Positions 16,239-24,550 of a stretch of DNA of 40,390 nucleotides are shown here, in pieces (positions within the stretch are counted from its first letter, which is position 1; each line of letters starts with the position of its first letter). Made by a program: the position numbers and the translations under genes. The notes under the pieces were generated by a model that searched no databases, was not told the DNA's origin, and saw nothing but the letters and a program-made list of their open reading frames with translations. Source of the DNA: Acidobacteriota bacterium (GTDB lineage: Bacteria; Acidobacteriota; Terriglobia; Terriglobales; Acidobacteriaceae); assembly GCA_003224905.1 (NCBI GenBank), contig QIAA01000057.1, positions 1-40,390 of the forward strand. Reading direction: 5' to 3'.

Positions 16239-17426
16239 CTAATGTGCCCGTGCTAACTCCCGAATCTGGTTCAAGTAGCCAACGTAGACGGGAATAGGAA
16301 TGTCGGGCGAGTCGCCGTCATTAAGAAAGTGTTCCAAGCGGATCTCAAGCGGAATCGAGCTGATCACTTCGCGAAAGCGTGGCATCTGCAGATACTTCAC
16401 CTTCCAGATTTCCAACATGAGGGACCCGAATTCTTCACTGATGAAGCCCATATGTCGATCGCCCAAGTAAATGGCGTCAAAGTGGCGCTCGGCTAAGGTC
16501 TTGCGAATAGGATCGTTGGGCGGAGAGAAGGCATAAGCGAGGTGGAACAAATCGGCAAGATCGCCCCACAGAACTTTTTCTTCATATGCAGTGAAGCGAA
16601 AAGGAGTGGCGCCGCGCTGCTGAATCAACCGTGCGTGGTCGCTGGCTGGCAGGGCCTGGCGTCCGAGTTCATCGCGAAACCAGCGGAGCCGTTCCGGCGC
16701 CAGGTTGTGGCGCAGGGACTCGACCGCATACGCGTTCGGCAAATATAGTTTGGGATCGGAATCCAGGCGCCGGAGCCAAGGACGCCAGTCCTGCTGCTCG
16801 AGGATGCCCAACAGTTCCGTGAGCTCAGCGATCGTTAGATCAGGGTGATACTTTACCGCCTGCCAAAAGTGCTCGGTTGAATCATACGTTGACCCGTAGA
16901 GCTGAATGCCTTCCTCAATCGGATACCAGTTGGACAGCACACGTCCCGGAATCGACGGCGAAGCGCTCCAACAATTCAGGGCGTGCTTCCACTTCTCCTG
17001 CACTGCCAGAAATGCCTCGGCGTAGCCGTGCGGCACGGGTTCTTTTACCTTCGCGAGCGCCTGGCGGAGTTCATCACTGGTGTGCGTGAGGAGAGTCTCC
17101 AGCGGCCGCTCATCAAACATGGACACAACTCGACTCTCGACCCCACGGCGCAGTAAGTCGCGGAATAGCGACCGGCGCTGTTCATCGTCCAAGCTCCAGC
17201 GGTGCGTTTGGGTTTCGATGTATGGGAACAACTCAGCAAGAGATTTGAATTCGATAAAGCCGTGCACTGCAAAAGTTAGCGAACGCCCATCTTTCAAAAT
17301 TATGGAAGACGGTGTAACGAGGGTTTGAAGGGCGATTTGCTGCGCCGCAAGGGAGCCCTGCAGCATAAGGGCGACCAAAGCCACGCAGATAAGCACACTC
17401 GAAGCTGCGCCCAGGAAATCCTTCAT
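16239..17426 (-). CDS. exported protein with a NADAR-like domain
   Basis: 395-residue protein of unknown function. The N-terminus MKDFLGAASSVLICVALVAL, then MLQGSLAAQQ, is a signal peptide or anchor. Residues about 160-200 contain LSNWYPIEE, IQLYGSTYDSTEHFWQAVKY, which matches the NADAR/YbiA pattern (LSN.YP, then G..Y.S.EH..QA.K). Characterised NADAR proteins split N-glycosidic bonds of riboflavin intermediates or of ADP-ribosylated bases, but they are cytoplasmic. Around this core are long family-specific regions (1-155 and 260-395) that I do not recognise. It is downstream of the cytosine deaminase on the same strand, with 82 bp between. Domain call is by eye; a signal peptide on such a domain is unusual. 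Confidence 0.6.
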   Translation of the reverse strand: MKDFLGAASSVLICVALVALMLQGSLAAQQIALQTLVTPSSIILKDGRSLTFAVHGFIEFKSLAELFPYIETQTHRWSLDDEQRRSLFRDLLRRGVESRVVSMFDERPLETLLTHTSDELRQALAKVKEPVPHGYAEAFLAVQEKWKHALNCWSASPSIPGRVLSNWYPIEEGIQLYGSTYDSTEHFWQAVKYHPDLTIAELTELLGILEQQDWRPWLRRLDSDPKLYLPNAYAVESLRHNLAPERLRWFRDELGRQALPASDHARLIQQRGATPFRFTAYEEKVLWGDLADLFHLAYAFSPPNDPIRKTLAERHFDAIYLGDRHMGFISEEFGSLMLEIWKVKYLQMPRFREVISSIPLEIRLEHFLNDGDSPDIPIPVYVGYLNQIRELARAH

Positions 17427-17447
17427 GCTTCTTGGTTCATCTGTAAC

Positions 17448-17483
17448 CGCAAAGTCCGCAAAGGTTTCGCAAAGTTCGCAAAG
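17448..17483. repeat. tandem cgcaaag units
   Basis: Four units of cgcaaag separated by two or three bases occur in the gap between the cytosine deaminase and NADAR-like genes. This resembles a dispersed intergenic repeat seen in Acidobacteriota. It lies on the transcript that would run from the deaminase to the downstream gene. No other copy was noticed in the window. Confidence 0.45.
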
Positions 17484-17508
17484 AAGAAGTGATATCGGTT
17501 GCCAGTTT

Positions 17509-17952
17509 TCACTTTACCTCTCCAATATCCTCGTTCCACAATGCGGGATGCTCCCGCATAAAGCGCTGCATGAGCTCGATACACTCGGCGCTATTAATGA
17601 CGTGAATTTTCACCCCGCGGGAGCGCAGGTATTCCTCAGGGCCGCGGAATGTTTGATTCTCGCCGACGACAACAATTGGGATCTTATAAAGAAGAATTGC
17701 GCCGCTGCACATGTCGCAGGGCGACAGCGTGGAATAAAGAGTCGCGCGGCGGTAGTCGGAAGGCTGAAGCCGTCCCGCGTTTTCCAGGCAGTCCATTTCG
17801 GCGTGCAGCACCGCGCTGCTTTTTTGCACTCGCTGATTGTGTCCGCGACCGACGATTGTGCCATCGATCACGAGCACCGACCCGATAGGAATTCCACCTG
17901 CAGCGTGTCCCTTTTGCGCTTCTACGAGTGCCGCTCTTAAAAATTCATCCAT
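17509..17952 (-). CDS. cytosine deaminase, yeast Fcy1-like
   Basis: Zinc-dependent deaminase of the cytidine deaminase fold, likely converting cytosine to uracil plus ammonia. Using the ATG at 17952 gives 147 residues starting MDEFLRAALVEAQKG. Zinc ligands are His50 and Glu52 (VLHAEMD) and Cys79/Cys82 (SPCDMCSGAI). The motifs GGIPIGSVLV, GRGHNQRVQKSSAVLHAE, LENAGRL, YSTLSPCDMC, VVVGENQTF and a terminal NEDIGE follow yeast cytosine deaminase closely, much more than tRNA adenosine deaminase TadA. The longer frame to 18057 adds residues unlike the family. It is divergent from the beta-ureidopropionase gene, with 116 bp between starts, and would feed uracil into the degradation pathway encoded there. 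Confidence 0.88.
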   Translation of the reverse strand: MDEFLRAALVEAQKGHAAGGIPIGSVLVIDGTIVGRGHNQRVQKSSAVLHAEMDCLENAGRLQPSDYRRATLYSTLSPCDMCSGAILLYKIPIVVVGENQTFRGPEEYLRSRGVKIHVINSAECIELMQRFMREHPALWNEDIGEVK

Positions 17953-18068
17953 ATATCTGTGAACGAGTCGTTCTCGTAATGTACAGATATCTGCGCGTGA
18001 GGACAAAGCCCGCCACTCGGCCCGAAGGCCGCCAATTCTGTTATAGTTTGCATCCACGGAGGTCCTGG

Positions 18069-18962
18069 ATGCCGCGAGTAGTCCGCTGTGGCTTGATTCA
18101 AGCGCGCAACGTGCTTGGACCCGATCATTCGCTGCCGGAGATCAAGAAAGCGATGATCGAAAAGCATCTGGGCTTCATCGAGCAGGCCGCACGCCAGCAG
18201 GTGCAGATTCTATGCCTCCAAGAACTGTTCTACGGTCCTTATTTTTGCGCTGAACAGGATCTTCGGTGGTACGAACTGGCGGAGCAGGTGCCCAATGGTC
18301 CGACCACCAAGCAGATGCAGGAGCTTGCCGCCAAACACCACATGGCAATGATTATCTCGCTCTACGAGCAGGAGTTGCCTGGCCTTTATTTCAATACAGC
18401 CGCCGTCATCGACGCCGATGGACGTTATCTGGGTAAATACCGCAAACACCACATCCCGCATTGTCACCCGGGATTCTGGGAAAAGTTCTATTTCACCCCC
18501 GGCGACCTGGGCTACCCGGTGTTCGATACCCAGTACGCGAAAGTCGGCGTTTACATCTGCTATGACCGGCACTTCCCCGAAGGCGCTCGAGCCCTCGGCC
18601 TGAACGGCGCAGAAATCGTATTCAATCCTTCCGCCACTGTCGCCGGTCTTTCCGAATATCTATGGGAACTGGAGCAGCCCGCGCATGCCGTGGCCAACGG
18701 CTATTTCGTTGGCGCAATCAATCGTGTGGGGGAAGAAAAGCCATGGAGCATCGGAGAGTTCTACGGCAAGAGTTACTTCTGCGATCCGCGAGGAAAGATT
18801 GTCGCCCAGGCTGCCCGCGATAAAGATGAAGTTCTGGTTGCGGATCTGGATTTGGACATGATTCTTGAAGTCCGAAAAGTGTGGCAATTTTTCCGGGATC
18901 GCCGTCCCGAAACCTATGGAATTCTAACTGCGCAGAGCGGCAAGAGCGCTGCCGCGGACTGA
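18069..18962 (+). CDS. beta-ureidopropionase (N-carbamoyl-beta-alanine amidohydrolase)
   Basis: Nitrilase-superfamily amidohydrolase that converts N-carbamoyl-beta-alanine to beta-alanine, CO2 and ammonia, the third step of reductive pyrimidine degradation. The ATG at 18069 has ggagg 6 bp upstream, which rules out the longer frame from 17928. The catalytic triad is Glu52 (CLQELFYGPYFCAEQD), Lys125 (GKYRKHHIP) and Cys163 (GVYICYDRHFPEGARALGL). The 297-residue length and the YRKHHIPHCHPGFWEKFYF segment match bacterial beta-ureidopropionase/carbamoylputrescine-hydrolase relatives. The cluster with dihydropyrimidinase decides between them. The stop overlaps the next ATG (TGATG), so translation is coupled. 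Confidence 0.9.
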   Translation: MPRVVRCGLIQARNVLGPDHSLPEIKKAMIEKHLGFIEQAARQQVQILCLQELFYGPYFCAEQDLRWYELAEQVPNGPTTKQMQELAAKHHMAMIISLYEQELPGLYFNTAAVIDADGRYLGKYRKHHIPHCHPGFWEKFYFTPGDLGYPVFDTQYAKVGVYICYDRHFPEGARALGLNGAEIVFNPSATVAGLSEYLWELEQPAHAVANGYFVGAINRVGEEKPWSIGEFYGKSYFCDPRGKIVAQAARDKDEVLVADLDLDMILEVRKVWQFFRDRRPETYGILTAQSGKSAAAD

Positions 18963-20281
18963 TGCCAATGACCAAAGACGAAATCATTCGCAAATACAAG
19001 CAGTACCTTTTTCCCTCGGTTTCTACCTATTTTGCGGAGCCTCTGGTCACCGACCACGCCAGCATGCAGTATCTGTGGGACGCCGATGGGAAGAAATACC
19101 TGGACTTCTTCGGCGGGATTGTGACCATCTCTGCCGGGCACACAAATCCGCGCATTACTTCGAAGATCAAAGCCCAGATTGACAAGATTCAGCACGCCTC
19201 AACTTTGTTTCCCAACGAGGCCGTGGTTGCGCTTGCAGAGAAATTAGCCGGCCTCGCTCCGGGCGACATCACGCAGAGCTACTTCACGAACAGCGGTACC
19301 GAAGCCAACGAAACCGCCATTCAACTCGCGCGCATGCACACCGGCCATTTTGAAGTTGTGGCCCTGCGCCATGGATACAGCGGCCGTTCGCAACTGGCAC
19401 AGTCCCTTACCGGCCAGAATACGTGGCGTCAGTCGCTGCCCGGAAGCATCGGCATCGTGCATGCCATGAATCCTTATTGTTACCGCTGCCCGCTGGGAAA
19501 GACTTATCCCGACTGCGGCGTTGCATGTGCCCAGGACGTTGAGGCCGTCATCCAGACCTCAACCTCCGGCCAAATCGCCGCATACATTGCTGAGCCTATC
19601 CAGGGCCTCGGCGGCTTCGTCACCCCACCGCCTGAGTATTTCAAAATCGTCTTTAACATCGTGAAGAAATATGGCGGTGATTTCATCTCCGATGAGGTCC
19701 AAACCGGATGGGGCCGCACCGGCAGAAAATGGTTTGGCATCGAGCACTGGGAAGTAACGCCGGATATCATCACTGCCGCAAAAGGGCTCGCGAACGGAAC
19801 TCCAATTGGCGCTACGCTGACCCGTCCCGAAATTGCTTCCAGCTTCCGCGGCCTGCAGATCAGCACATTCGGCGGCAACCCAGTCACCTCTGTCGCGGCC
19901 AAAGCCACGATCGATCTGATCGAGGAAGATAACTTGCTGGAAAACGCGCACGTGGTGGGGTCTCGATTCCGCGACGGACTCGAAGATCTCAAGCAGAAGT
20001 ATCCCATCATTGGTGACGTGCGCGGCATGGGCCTGATGCAGGCAATCGAACTTGTAAAAGACCCCAAAACCAAAGAACCCGCGCCGCAGGAAACCGGCGA
20101 ACTCATGGAAGAAGCTCGACGCGCCGGCCTGCTGATCGGCAAAGGTGGCTTGTGGGGCAACGTAATTCGCATGTCGCCCCCGTTGAACATCACCAAGACC
20201 GACGTAGACGAGGCCATCCGAATGCTCGATCGTGCGCTGGCCGCAGTCGAAGAAAAGCGTTCCGCCGCAATGGCGCTCTGA
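18962..20281 (+). CDS. class III aminotransferase, probable beta-alanine transaminase
   Basis: PLP-dependent fold type I aminotransferase of the ornithine/AGXT2-like group, 439 residues from the ATG that overlaps the upstream stop. A second ATG six bases on is equally possible. The PLP Asp lies in FISDEVQTGWGRTG (Asp244) and the Schiff-base Lys in AAKGLANGTP (Lys274). GTEANETAIQLARMHTG and RGMGLMQAIEL are family motifs. Position between beta-ureidopropionase and aldehyde dehydrogenase points to transfer of the amino group from beta-alanine to pyruvate or 2-oxoglutarate, giving malonate semialdehyde. Substrate is inferred from context only. A Cys-containing insert (YCYRCPLGKTYPDCGVAC) near residue 170 recurs in this AGXT2-like subgroup and could bind metal. 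Confidence 0.87.
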   Translation: MPMTKDEIIRKYKQYLFPSVSTYFAEPLVTDHASMQYLWDADGKKYLDFFGGIVTISAGHTNPRITSKIKAQIDKIQHASTLFPNEAVVALAEKLAGLAPGDITQSYFTNSGTEANETAIQLARMHTGHFEVVALRHGYSGRSQLAQSLTGQNTWRQSLPGSIGIVHAMNPYCYRCPLGKTYPDCGVACAQDVEAVIQTSTSGQIAAYIAEPIQGLGGFVTPPPEYFKIVFNIVKKYGGDFISDEVQTGWGRTGRKWFGIEHWEVTPDIITAAKGLANGTPIGATLTRPEIASSFRGLQISTFGGNPVTSVAAKATIDLIEEDNLLENAHVVGSRFRDGLEDLKQKYPIIGDVRGMGLMQAIELVKDPKTKEPAPQETGELMEEARRAGLLIGKGGLWGNVIRMSPPLNITKTDVDEAIRMLDRALAAVEEKRSAAMAL

Positions 20282-20290
20282 GGAGAGATT

Positions 20291-21793
20291 ATGCACGCAC
20301 TGGCGGAAGTCACTCCTGCCCGCTCCATGAACTTTGTCAACGGGGACTGGGCCGAGTCTTCGAGCACGCGCGTGGTGGAACGCCGCAATCCCGCCAATTT
20401 TGATGACCTGATCGGCATGGTCACGCTTTCCACCCGCGACGAAGCCCGCGCGGCAATCCAAAACGCCGCTGCCGCTCTGCCCGGCTGGCGCAACACCCCG
20501 GCGCCGGTTCGTGGCCGCATTATTGCCCGCGCTGCCCAGATCATGACTGAGCGCAAGGACGAACTCGCCCGCATGCTGACCCGCGAGGAAGGCAAAACTC
20601 TCAGCGATTCCAGCGGTGAAATCCTGCGCTCCGTCAACGTCCTCGATTTCATGGCCGGCGAAGGCAAACGGATTGGTGGCGAAACGCTCCCCTCGGAACT
20701 GCCCAAGAATTTTGCCTACACCATCAAGCAGCCTTTAGGTGTGGTCGCCTGCATCACACCGTGGAATTTTCCAGTAGCCATTCCTGTCTGGAAGATTGCT
20801 CCTGCCCTGGTCGCCGGAAATACTGTGGTTTTCAAACCTGCCACCATCACCTCCTTCACCGCAATGAAGGTAGTGGAGATTTTTGAGGAGGCGGGCCTTC
20901 CACGCGGTGTGCTGAACATGGTGGTCGGTGCGGGTTCAGAAGTGGGCGATGAGCTGATCAGCAATCCCGCCGTGAAAGCCGTGAGCTTTACTGGATCAAA
21001 CGAAATCGGCACCGCGCTCTACGCCCAAGGCGCAAAGCGTCTCATGAAAGTGCAGTGCGAAATGGGAGGTAAGAATCCGATCGTTGTGCTCGAGGATGCC
21101 GACCTGGGTCTCGCCGTAGAAAGTGCAGTTCAGGGCGCTTTTTACTCCACCGGCCAGCGTTGCACAGCCACCAGCCGCGCCGTCGTGATCGACTCAATTG
21201 CCAATGACTTCGTCGCCCGCCTGAAGCTGCGCACCGCCGAACTTAAGGTTGGGGATGGGTCACAAGCCGGCACACAGGTTGGACCTCTAGTCGATGAGCC
21301 TCAGTTCAACACTGTGATGTCCTATCTCGAGATCGGCAAACAGGAGGGTGCTCAACTCGTCTGCGGAGGAGATCGCCTGCGGGGCCACGCTTATGATCGC
21401 GGATGGTTCGTTGCTCCCACCCTCTTTGATCATGTGAAGCCCAACATGCGCATTGCGCGCGAAGAAATCTTCGGCCCAGTGCTATCGGTGCTCCGCGTGA
21501 AGAGCTTCGATGAAGCGATGGACGTCGCGAATGATGTGATCTACGGCCTCAGCTCCTCGATCTACACCAACAACGTCGCGCACATTTTTGAGTTCATTGA
21601 TCGCATCGAGACGGGCATCACCCACGTCAATTCCGCCACCACAGGCGGAGAGGCTCAAGTACCTTTCGGCGGAATGAAAGGAACGGGTGTCGGCTTGCGG
21701 GAACAGGGCCGCGTCGCCCTTGATTTCTTCACAGAACTAAAAGCCGTCTACGTGGACTACACCGGCAGAAAACGCGAGTCCAACATTTATTAG
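20291..21793 (+). CDS. NAD(P)-dependent aldehyde dehydrogenase
   Basis: 500-residue aldehyde dehydrogenase. Nucleotide-binding and catalytic motifs are TPWNFPVAIPVWKIAPALVA, FTGSNEIGT, the general base Glu257 in CEMGGKNPIVV, and the nucleophile Cys291 in STGQRCTATSRAVV. It resembles the alpha-ketoglutaric-semialdehyde subgroup and is not the CoA-acylating MmsA type. In context it likely oxidises malonate semialdehyde to malonate, completing beta-alanine disposal. The ATG is preceded by gaggaga, and the gap to the aminotransferase gene is 9 bp. Substrate is inferred. Confidence 0.88.
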   Translation: MHALAEVTPARSMNFVNGDWAESSSTRVVERRNPANFDDLIGMVTLSTRDEARAAIQNAAAALPGWRNTPAPVRGRIIARAAQIMTERKDELARMLTREEGKTLSDSSGEILRSVNVLDFMAGEGKRIGGETLPSELPKNFAYTIKQPLGVVACITPWNFPVAIPVWKIAPALVAGNTVVFKPATITSFTAMKVVEIFEEAGLPRGVLNMVVGAGSEVGDELISNPAVKAVSFTGSNEIGTALYAQGAKRLMKVQCEMGGKNPIVVLEDADLGLAVESAVQGAFYSTGQRCTATSRAVVIDSIANDFVARLKLRTAELKVGDGSQAGTQVGPLVDEPQFNTVMSYLEIGKQEGAQLVCGGDRLRGHAYDRGWFVAPTLFDHVKPNMRIAREEIFGPVLSVLRVKSFDEAMDVANDVIYGLSSSIYTNNVAHIFEFIDRIETGITHVNSATTGGEAQVPFGGMKGTGVGLREQGRVALDFFTELKAVYVDYTGRKRESNIY

Positions 21794-21818
21794 TGTGACG
21801 CCAATCGCTCTACATTGT

Positions 21819-21890
21819 CATCCTGACGCTGAGCGCAGCGAGGCGGAAGGATCTATGCATTTGCTCCTATCATCCTGACTGAGCAAGCGT
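21819..21890. repeat. tcatcctga dispersed repeat, one and a half copies
   Basis: The sequence gtcatcctgacgctgagcg, then cagcgaggcggaaggatctat, is of the tcatcctgagcg...gaaggatct type spread between genes in many Acidobacteriota. A second partial copy, atcatcctgactgagcaagc, follows at 21871-21890. It fills the gap between the aldehyde dehydrogenase and permease genes and may weaken or end read-through. Repeat type is recognised from memory; the two local copies are seen. Confidence 0.6.
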
Positions 21891-21896
21891 AGCCCG

Positions 21897-23363
21897 ATGC
21901 AGACCACCCCCCTTCGCGACATCGAATCCAGCCCGCTCTATAATCCCGACCTCGCCCCCACAGTCCCTCCCGGAGACCCCCCTTCCGGCCATCGTGGAGC
22001 CAGAACCTGGGGTACGTACAACTACGCCGCCCTCTGGGTCTCGATGTCGGTGAACATCCTCACCTACATGCTTGCCGCGAGCCTGATTCAGGGCGGAATG
22101 GACTGGAAGCAGGCCGTGTTCACAGTCTTTCTCGGGAACTGCATTGTCCTGGTTCCCATGCTGCTGAACTCGCATCCCGGCGCTCGTTACGGGGTTCCAT
22201 TCCCGGTACTGGCGCGCGCATCCTTCGGAGTGCTGGGCGCAAACGTTGCGGCGATTCTGCGCGCGTTCGTGGCCTGTGGCTGGTTTGGAATTCAAACCTG
22301 GATCGGCGGCGAAGCCATCAACGTTTTGTTTGCCACTGTCTGGCCATCGTGGAGCACGGTTCCGCATGGAGCTGCCATCTGCTTTATTGCATTCTGGCTG
22401 ATCAATCTGTTTGTGATTCTGAAGGGAATCGAGTACATCCGATTTCTGCAAGGAATTAGCGCGCCGGTGTTGATTGCAGTCGGCCTACTCCTGCTGGGAT
22501 GGGCCTATCTGCAGGCCGGTGGCTTCGGTCCCATGCTCTCCGCTCCGTCCCGCTTCAAAAACTCCGCCGAATTTTTCAAATTTTTGATCCCCGCGCTCAA
22601 CGCTACAGTCGGCTTCTGGGCAACGATTTCCCTGAACATTCCTGACTTCACGCGTTTTGCGAAAAATCAGCGGGCTCAAGCCATCGGCCAGGCGCTCGCC
22701 TTGCCAACCACAATGACCTTGTACGCGTTCATCGGCGTCGCCGTGACCTCGGCGACGGTGGTCATTTTCGAATCAGCAATCTGGGACCCAGTGCAACTCT
22801 TGAGTCGCTTCCATTCACCGGTGGCCGTAGTTGTGTCCTTGATTGCCATTCTGCTGGCCACATTGAACGTGAACATCGGCGCAAACGTCGTCTCGCCGGC
22901 GAATGATTTTTCGAACCTGTGGCCTCGCCGTATCAGCTTCAAAATCGGAGGCGTGATCACCTGCTTCATGGGTATCGCCATCATGCCGTGGAAGCTGCTG
23001 GCGAATTACAAGACCTTCATCTTCGGCTGGCTGGGAGGTTATGCGGCTTTTCTAGGGCCAATCGCCGGCATCATGATCTGCGATTACTACTTGATTCGAA
23101 GGCGAGTGCTGTCTGTCGATGACCTGTACGTTCGTCGCGGAGCCTACGAATATTCAGGCGGATTCAATTGGAGGGCCGTTGCTGCGCTTGCCTTGGGAGC
23201 AGGTATGGCCCTGGCGGGTCTCATCGTTCCAGCGGCGCGCTTTCTTTATGACTATTCCTGGTTCGTGGGCTTTGCGGTTTCTTTCCTGACCTATTATGGC
23301 CTGATGGCTGGCCGCCAGCTTTCAGTGCCCGCCCATGCGGCATCGCTCGCGGGCGGCAAGTGA
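21897..23363 (+). CDS. NCS1-family nucleobase/hydantoin permease
   Basis: Integral membrane transporter of the nucleobase:cation symporter-1 family, which imports uracil, cytosine, allantoin or hydantoins. The 488-residue protein has about twelve hydrophobic helices. Family motifs are near helix 1 (YNYAALWVSMSVNILTYMLA), ARYGVPFPVLARASFGVLGA, FGIQTWIGGEAI, NIPDFTRFAKNQRAQAIGQA, and GGYAAFLGPIAGIMICDYYL. The last segment is a strong NCS1 signature. Context (dihydropyrimidinase, ureidopropionase, cytosine deaminase) suggests pyrimidine bases. No strong ribosome site precedes the ATG, and a repeat lies in the gap before it, so it may be a separate unit. Confidence 0.92.
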   Translation: MQTTPLRDIESSPLYNPDLAPTVPPGDPPSGHRGARTWGTYNYAALWVSMSVNILTYMLAASLIQGGMDWKQAVFTVFLGNCIVLVPMLLNSHPGARYGVPFPVLARASFGVLGANVAAILRAFVACGWFGIQTWIGGEAINVLFATVWPSWSTVPHGAAICFIAFWLINLFVILKGIEYIRFLQGISAPVLIAVGLLLLGWAYLQAGGFGPMLSAPSRFKNSAEFFKFLIPALNATVGFWATISLNIPDFTRFAKNQRAQAIGQALALPTTMTLYAFIGVAVTSATVVIFESAIWDPVQLLSRFHSPVAVVVSLIAILLATLNVNIGANVVSPANDFSNLWPRRISFKIGGVITCFMGIAIMPWKLLANYKTFIFGWLGGYAAFLGPIAGIMICDYYLIRRRVLSVDDLYVRRGAYEYSGGFNWRAVAALALGAGMALAGLIVPAARFLYDYSWFVGFAVSFLTYYGLMAGRQLSVPAHAASLAGGK

Positions 23364-23446
23364 GAAATACACCAGACGTAGACAGAATCCACTTCCGCCC
23401 TCTGTGGTTCTCCTTGCTTCTAAAGAAGTGTGCGATCAAGTCATAC

Positions 23447-24460
23447 TCATGAAGCGGCGTTTGAAACTTCTGTACGAAACTGGGGCAGCACATCGCTTCC
23501 GTAGATCTCCAGCGTCCGCTCCTCTTCGCCACACATCAGATAGATATTGAATTGCGTTACGCCGGCCTGTGCGAGAGTCTTCAGCTTTTTGCGGTGCGCC
23601 TCTACTGAGCCAACAAGACAGAATCGGTCCACGACCTCATCGGAAACGAACTCCGCATTGTCGCTGCCCACCTCGCAATGATGCTGATAATCGTAACCCG
23701 GCCGGTTGCGCACGTAGGAAGTAAGAGCCGCGGGCAGCTCTTCGGGCTTGTAGCGTGAGACGAGGTCCACGACGTGGTTCGAAACCAGCGCTGGAAACCA
23801 GCGCACGCGGTCGCGAGCTACTGTGAGATCCTCCGACACCCACACCGGAGCCGCTGCCATTACTTGAATGAAATTGAAATTTCTTCCAGCTTCTTTCGCT
23901 CCCTCCCTGACGAAACCAAGGCACCAGGAAATCAGATCAGGATCAGCGAATTGCAGAATCACTCCGTCTGCGATCCGCCCCGCCATCCTGAGAACCTTCG
24001 GCCCGTAACCCGCAATCCAGACCGGAGGCGATCCCGTGGCCCAGCTAAGCCGAGTGGGTTGTCCGTCGTACTGGATTTCTCTTCCTGCTGTGAGATCGCG
24101 AAAGGCCGCAACCGAGCGTTCCAGTTCCGCAGGCGTGACAGGTTTTTTGCCCAGCACGCGCCGTGAACTATCGCCGCGTCCGATGCCCAGAACCATGCGC
24201 CCGCCCGAGATCAGGTTCAGCGTCGCGAACAGGCTGGCGGTAACAGTGAGGTCCCGAACCGCGGGGTTTGTAACGCACGTCCCGAGCTTCATCTTTCGAG
24301 TTCGGCTCGCCATCAATGTCAGGAGAGGGTAGGGCTCCTTCCACAGCACGTGCGAGTCGAAGATCCATCCGTATTTGAAGCCCGCGCGCTCGGCCTGTTC
24401 CGTAAGGCTGAGAATTCGCTCGACCTCAAGGTCTGGTTTGATAGTGATGCCGAAATTCAT
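23447..24460 (-). CDS. LLM-class flavin/F420-dependent oxidoreductase
   Basis: Luciferase-like TIM-barrel enzyme, 337 residues from the ATG at 24460 (MNFGITIKPDLEVERILSLT). The frame stays open to 25273, but that part is antisense to dihydropyrimidinase. FDSHVLWKEPYPLLTLMASR, KLGTCVTNPAVRDLTVTASL and LISGGRMVLGIGRGDSSRRV are the cofactor-binding strands, with the GRG motif of F420/flavin LLM proteins. I recall this subgroup often lying beside hydantoinase genes. Here it is divergent from dihydropyrimidinase with a 90-bp shared promoter region. It could supply the missing pyrimidine-reducing step (F420H2- or FMN-linked) or, like RutA, oxidise the ring. The reaction is inferred; the family call is firm. 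Confidence 0.88.
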   Translation of the reverse strand: MNFGITIKPDLEVERILSLTEQAERAGFKYGWIFDSHVLWKEPYPLLTLMASRTRKMKLGTCVTNPAVRDLTVTASLFATLNLISGGRMVLGIGRGDSSRRVLGKKPVTPAELERSVAAFRDLTAGREIQYDGQPTRLSWATGSPPVWIAGYGPKVLRMAGRIADGVILQFADPDLISWCLGFVREGAKEAGRNFNFIQVMAAAPVWVSEDLTVARDRVRWFPALVSNHVVDLVSRYKPEELPAALTSYVRNRPGYDYQHHCEVGSDNAEFVSDEVVDRFCLVGSVEAHRKKLKTLAQAGVTQFNIYLMCGEEERTLEIYGSDVLPQFRTEVSNAAS

Positions 24461-24550
24461 GCGCCGCTCCCGCCCCGAGCGAAACTGGTATAAGTAGTGG
24501 CGGGATTCTAGCACGCTTCTTCCGCGATCCCAGCACCAGAGAGGCCTCGA

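Noticed and set aside
19504..20706. 400-codon minus-strand frame across the aminotransferase and aldehyde dehydrogenase genes
   Set aside because: Ser/Arg/Pro-rich shadow of two well-supported genes.
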